Source of the DNA: Chloroflexota bacterium
Lineage (GTDB): Bacteria > Chloroflexota > Anaerolineae > J036 > Brachytrichaceae
Assembly: GCA_025354985.1 (NCBI GenBank)
Contig: JANXLU010000011.1
Location: 124,001-188,000 of the forward strand
Reading direction: 5' to 3'
DNA length: 64,000 nucleotides
Below, piece after piece: positions 60,654 through 64,000 of the stretch. The first letter of the stretch is position 1, and every line of letters starts with the position of its first letter. A model generated the notes under the pieces. That model worked only from the letters and a program-made list of their open reading frames with translations. It was not told the DNA's origin and made no database searches. The position numbers were made by a program, and so were the translations under genes.

Positions 60654-60706
60654 CCTTCAAATTCTAGTCAACTTCATTAGCAATCGCCCAAGTAAAATGG
60701 TGACTC

Positions 60707-61936
60707 ATGTCATTACCGGTCCGCGTGTTGCATTTCGCTGATATTCACATCGGCATGGAGAACTATGGTCATCTGGACCGTGCAACCGGTGTCAATCAAC
60801 GGGTGCTTGACTTTATCCGTGGCTTAAAGACAGTCGTGGATTATGCCCTTGATCATGAGGCCGACCTCGTGATTTTTGCGGGCGATGCCTTCAAAACGCG
60901 CGATCCCAATCCCACCATTCTTCGAGAATTTTCGCGCCAACTCATGCGCCTTAGCGCGGCCCAAGTGCCCACAATACTGTTGGTTGGCAATCACGATATG
61001 CCATTGATCGAAAAGCGCGCGAATAGCGTTGATATCTTCAACACGCTTGCGGTGCCGTTTATTACCGTAGGTAAAACCGAGAGACTGCACTTGATCGAAA
61101 CCCGCCGCGGCATGGTCCAGGTTGCCACCGCCCCCTGGCCGGCGCGATCCCGCCTGATGGCAAGTGCCGATGAATATCGCAAGTTGTCGATCGAGGATCT
61201 TGATCGTGAACTTGAACGTGTCGTAGGGGATGAGCTGCAGCGCCTGGCAAGCGAGGTCGATCCAGGGTTGCCAGCCATCCTGACCGGTCACTTTACGGTT
61301 GGCGGTGCACAATTCGGGAGCGAACGAAACGTCATGATCGGGCGCGACGCCGTAATTTCGCTGGCGGCGTTGGCCAACCCTGCCTGGGATTACGTTGCGC
61401 TTGGGCATATCCATAAACACCAACAGGTAAATCGAGGTTCGCTGCCACCGGTCGTATACAGCGGGTCGTTGGAAAGAATTGATTTTGGCGAAGAATCTGA
61501 TGCCAAGGGCTTTGTCTGGGTCGAGCTTGTGCGCGGCCAGACCATATGGCGCTTCGTCCCGGTTTCTGTCAGACCGTTCATAACGATCGACGCAGATGCC
61601 ACGCACGACGGCGAAACACCCACGGACGCCGTTCTGCGCGCAATCGAGCGACATGATGTTACCGGGGCTGTTGTCAGAGTGCGCGTAAAGCTACTTCATG
61701 AACAAGAGGCTCACTTTCGGCCAAAGCTGGTCGAGGACGCACTGGCGGCGGCGCATTTTGTTGCCTCGATATCCAGGGAAGTTGAACGCGACGCCCGATC
61801 TCGTATTGGCATTGAGAATGCCGAGTCGCTGAGCCCGCTTGAATTGCTTGATCGGTATTTTAAGAGTAGATCGACTTCTGCGGAACGCACCGCGGATTTG
61901 CTTGAAGTGGCCAAGACTCTGATTGAATCACAGTAA
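60707..61936 (+). CDS. SbcD/Mre11-like DNA repair nuclease
   Basis: 409 residues. Metallophosphatase motifs in order: VLHFADIHIG, LVIFAGDAFK, VGNHDMP, TGHFTVGG and LGHIHKHQQV. These residues bind two Mn ions as in SbcD/Mre11. The C-terminal domain from about 290 follows the Mre11 layout. It pairs with an SbcC/Rad50 ATPase, but no such gene lies directly downstream. A start with a weak ribosome-binding site is accepted; the genes downstream follow within 12 bases. Confidence 0.9.
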   Translation: MSLPVRVLHFADIHIGMENYGHLDRATGVNQRVLDFIRGLKTVVDYALDHEADLVIFAGDAFKTRDPNPTILREFSRQLMRLSAAQVPTILLVGNHDMPLIEKRANSVDIFNTLAVPFITVGKTERLHLIETRRGMVQVATAPWPARSRLMASADEYRKLSIEDLDRELERVVGDELQRLASEVDPGLPAILTGHFTVGGAQFGSERNVMIGRDAVISLAALANPAWDYVALGHIHKHQQVNRGSLPPVVYSGSLERIDFGEESDAKGFVWVELVRGQTIWRFVPVSVRPFITIDADATHDGETPTDAVLRAIERHDVTGAVVRVRVKLLHEQEAHFRPKLVEDALAAAHFVASISREVERDARSRIGIENAESLSPLELLDRYFKSRSTSAERTADLLEVAKTLIESQ

Positions 61937-61948
61937 CATCCATCCGTC

Positions 61949-63790
61949 ATGAAGTTTGCTGAAGCATTGCACGACCGTATCCTGCTCGTCGATGGAGGCA
62001 TGGGCACAAGTATTCTGGCACATGGTGTTGGCTATGACGAGAGCTATGAACTACTTAACCTGACGCGACCGGAGTTGATATCTGAAATCCACCGCGGCTT
62101 TGTGTTTGCCGGAGCCGATGTCATCGAAACAAATACGTTTGGGGCCAATCGCATCCGGCAGGAGCAATATGGTCAGCAGAATGCGGTCGCCAAAATGAAT
62201 TCCGCGGCGGTACAAATAGCACGTGCTGCACGCGGTATGTCAGGTTTCGTTGTCGGTGCAGTCGGGCCGCTTGGTGCGCGGTTGCAACCACTCGGAGCTG
62301 TGAAAGTTGCGGATGCGTTTGCTGCCTACCGGGAGCAAATCGATGCCCTGGCAAACGCCGGCGTGGACGCCCTGGTTTTAGAAACTCATAGCGATTTGGC
62401 GGAGATTGAGCAGGCGATCCGGGCCGCGCGAACCGTTTGCGACCTGCCCATCGTGGCATTGATGACATTTGGTCGCGACAAACTAACGCTTTTGGGCAAC
62501 ACGCCGGTTGAAATAGCTACGCGCCTTTCGGCGATGGGCGTTGCGGTCATCGGTGCGAACTGCAGCACCGGCCCGCAGCGGATGATCGAAGTCGTCGAAG
62601 AGATGGCCGGCTTGAACCTCGCACCCTTCTTGGGCGCAATGCCAAATGCCGGTTATCCCGAGGTTCGCAATGACCGACTGATGTATCCCGCCACCCCAAA
62701 ATACTTTGCAGGAAGCGCCCGTCGTCTTGCAGATTTGGGCGTGCGATTTATTGGTGGCTGTTGTGGCACTACCCCCGAACATACCCGCGCTATGCGCGAG
62801 GCGTTGTCCGACCGCATGGCTCCGCGAGCCGTAATGCGCAGCGCCCCTGGAGCGTCGGCCAGCGTGCGTGTTTCGCCTTCAATGGATGCCGCGCCGACGC
62901 AACTGGCGGATGCATTGACTTCACAGAGTTTTGTCGTGACCGTCGAATTGGAACCGCCCCGCAGTTTTGATACGAACGACGTTGAGAGCACGGCCCGCAT
63001 GTTCAAGGACAGCGGCGCAACCGTGCTGGATATCGCCGATGCACCGCTGGCCAAGATGCGCCTAAACGGCATGGTGCTTGCACATCGTGTGCAGGAACGG
63101 GTCGGTATTGAAACAATTCTGCACTTTCCGGTGCGCGGACGCAGTTTGCTGCGGGTGCAGAGCGATTTGCTGGGCGCGCATGCGCTCAACATTCGGAATC
63201 TGTTTGTAACGATGGGTGACCCCACCAAACACGGAGACTTTCCCCAGGCAAATGACACCCATGACATAGTCCCCACCGGCCTAATACAACTGCTATCCGA
63301 AAAATTCAACCATGGTTTGGACTATGCCGGAAATTTGCTGGGTGGTCGCTGCAGTTTTGTAGCCGGTTGCGCCGTAAATATGACTCCTCTTCCCGGCGAA
63401 TCCATGGAAAAGGAAGCGACACTTCTTAAAAAGAAAATGGATTGTGGCGCCCAGTTTGCAATTACGATGCCGGTGTTCGACGTTCCACGTGCACACGCAT
63501 TCATTGAATACTTCAAAGCGAAATTTGGAAGTGCTCCGCTTCCCTTGTTGGCGGGTATCCTGCCATTGGCCAGCGTTCGACATGCCGAGTTTTTTCGCAA
63601 CGAAGTGCCGGGAATTCAAATTGGAGAAGACATAATCCACCGACTTTCCCTTGTCGGAACAAAAACCCGGACCGAAGGCGCAAATATAGCGCGCGAGACA
63701 ATTGCTGGTCTTAAGCCGTTGCTCGCAGGGGTCTACTTGATTCCCGCATTCGAACGGTTTGACGTGATTGCAGGGTTGATGCGGATGTAG
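61949..63790 (+). CDS. Bifunctional homocysteine S-methyltransferase / 5,10-methylenetetrahydrofolate reductase
   Basis: 613 residues, two enzymes. Residues 1-290: homocysteine methyltransferase with LLVDGGMGTSILAHGVG, GADVIETNTFGANRIRQ, GANCSTGPQRMIEVV (first Zn-binding Cys) and FIGGCCGTTPEHTRAMREAL (the Cys-Cys zinc ligands). Residues 320-613: methylenetetrahydrofolate reductase (MetF) with FVVTVELEPPRSFDTNDV, GATVLDIADAPLAKMRLN, NIRNLFVTMGDPTKHGD and FAITMPVFDVPRAHAFIEYF. Together they make 5-methyl-tetrahydrofolate and use it, or a linked donor, to methylate homocysteine to methionine. The fusion is known in Firmicutes and Chloroflexota. Confidence 0.92.
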   Translation: MKFAEALHDRILLVDGGMGTSILAHGVGYDESYELLNLTRPELISEIHRGFVFAGADVIETNTFGANRIRQEQYGQQNAVAKMNSAAVQIARAARGMSGFVVGAVGPLGARLQPLGAVKVADAFAAYREQIDALANAGVDALVLETHSDLAEIEQAIRAARTVCDLPIVALMTFGRDKLTLLGNTPVEIATRLSAMGVAVIGANCSTGPQRMIEVVEEMAGLNLAPFLGAMPNAGYPEVRNDRLMYPATPKYFAGSARRLADLGVRFIGGCCGTTPEHTRAMREALSDRMAPRAVMRSAPGASASVRVSPSMDAAPTQLADALTSQSFVVTVELEPPRSFDTNDVESTARMFKDSGATVLDIADAPLAKMRLNGMVLAHRVQERVGIETILHFPVRGRSLLRVQSDLLGAHALNIRNLFVTMGDPTKHGDFPQANDTHDIVPTGLIQLLSEKFNHGLDYAGNLLGGRCSFVAGCAVNMTPLPGESMEKEATLLKKKMDCGAQFAITMPVFDVPRAHAFIEYFKAKFGSAPLPLLAGILPLASVRHAEFFRNEVPGIQIGEDIIHRLSLVGTKTRTEGANIARETIAGLKPLLAGVYLIPAFERFDVIAGLMRM

Positions 63791-63839
63791 GAGGCGGCCT
63801 TCATAGTAAATTCACAATGCCGGTTACCATGCGTCAGTC

Positions 63840-64000
63840 ATGTTTAACCGACGTACTCGCGGGACTGGTGGGCCCGACCAATCTGGCGATACTCCCACCG
63901 GCCCCATTCAAGTTTCCCGGCTAATTTCATATCTGCGCCCCTATTGGCGCCGTATGCTGCTTGCAATCATTGCGCTCATTGGCGCAACTGCGCTTCAGGC
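63840..64000 (+). CDS. ABC transporter (type I exporter) N-terminus, partial
   Basis: The gene starts at ATG 63840 and runs off the window; 53 codons are visible. After a 26-residue polar N-terminus comes VSRLISYLRPYWRRMLLAII followed by LIGATALQ, the first membrane helix of ABC exporters with the usual basic YLRPYWRR lead. The ATPase is not visible, so the type is inferred from this segment alone. The frame is continuous to the edge. Confidence 0.6.
   Translation, partial: MFNRRTRGTGGPDQSGDTPTGPIQVSRLISYLRPYWRRMLLAIIALIGATALQ

Noticed and set aside
1-64000. Mobile elements, prophage or CRISPR arrays
   Set aside because: No transposase, integrase, capsid, Cas gene or regularly spaced direct repeats were found anywhere in the window.

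Overview
This 64 kb window is a chromosomal segment from a bacterium that I read as a member of the Chloroflexota or a close relative. This is an inference from gene content: lipoproteins with Ala/Pro/Thr-rich linkers, a PASTA-type Ser/Thr kinase, an ABC-F protein, an AroK-AroB fusion, a homocysteine methyltransferase fused to methylenetetrahydrofolate reductase, a type II pantothenate kinase, pyruvate:ferredoxin oxidoreductase with its dihydroorotate-dehydrogenase-like partner, and no lipopolysaccharide genes. No rRNA or ribosomal protein is present to settle the taxonomy. Coding density is high, overlaps of 1-14 bases are common, and no insertion sequence, prophage or CRISPR array was found.

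Layout. 1-12 kb: the end of a polyamine-type binding protein, a DMT permease with a sarcosine-oxidase-like flavoenzyme, RlmD, and a redox/stress block (PFOR, a small frameshifted gene, a PyrD-like enzyme, a nitronate monooxygenase, a broken universal stress protein gene, a globin and an intact universal stress protein). 12-23 kb: tyrosine phosphatase, ABC-F ATPase and CCA-adding enzyme on the minus strand, then a tight plus-strand run of PASTA kinase, ALDH7-type dehydrogenase, XRE regulator, type II pantothenate kinase and an AroK-AroB fusion. 23-29.5 kb: GH5 glycosidase, Gfo/Idh/MocA oxidoreductase, SufD, two hotdog thioesterases, and a large secreted peptidyl-prolyl isomerase/thioredoxin fusion.

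29.6-48.5 kb is a phosphorus island. On the minus strand runs a C-P lyase operon, phnC-phnE-phnD-phnG-phnH-phnI-phnJ-phnK-phnL-phnM, followed by a hexapeptide acyltransferase and a 2H phosphoesterase. Divergent from it are a PlcP/LpxH-like metallophosphoesterase and a GT28 diacylglycerol glycosyltransferase (a likely phospholipid-to-glycolipid remodelling pair), then pstB-phoU-pstS-pstC-pstA-phoB, a small unknown gene and a Ppx/GppA phosphatase. Direct repeats of CTTAAC-like units at 11-base spacing precede pstB, pstS and the glycosyltransferase gene and look like Pho boxes. The most striking observation is that PhnJ keeps the glycyl-radical glycine and the zinc-site histidine but has lost three of the four cysteines known to be essential in the E. 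coli enzyme, although the operon is otherwise intact.

48.7-64 kb: a YbbR/CdaR-like protein, an APH-family kinase, an operon with an unusual DUF3291-RidA fusion and an ATP-grasp enzyme, PaiB and a DMT exporter divergent from a MocR regulator, AzlC/AzlD, an FmdB-type zinc-ribbon protein, a family 2 glycosyltransferase, tRNA-Leu(GAG) whose terminator lies inside that glycosyltransferase gene, an esterase lipoprotein, an Mre11/SbcD nuclease, the homocysteine methyltransferase/MTHFR fusion, and the first codons of an ABC transporter.
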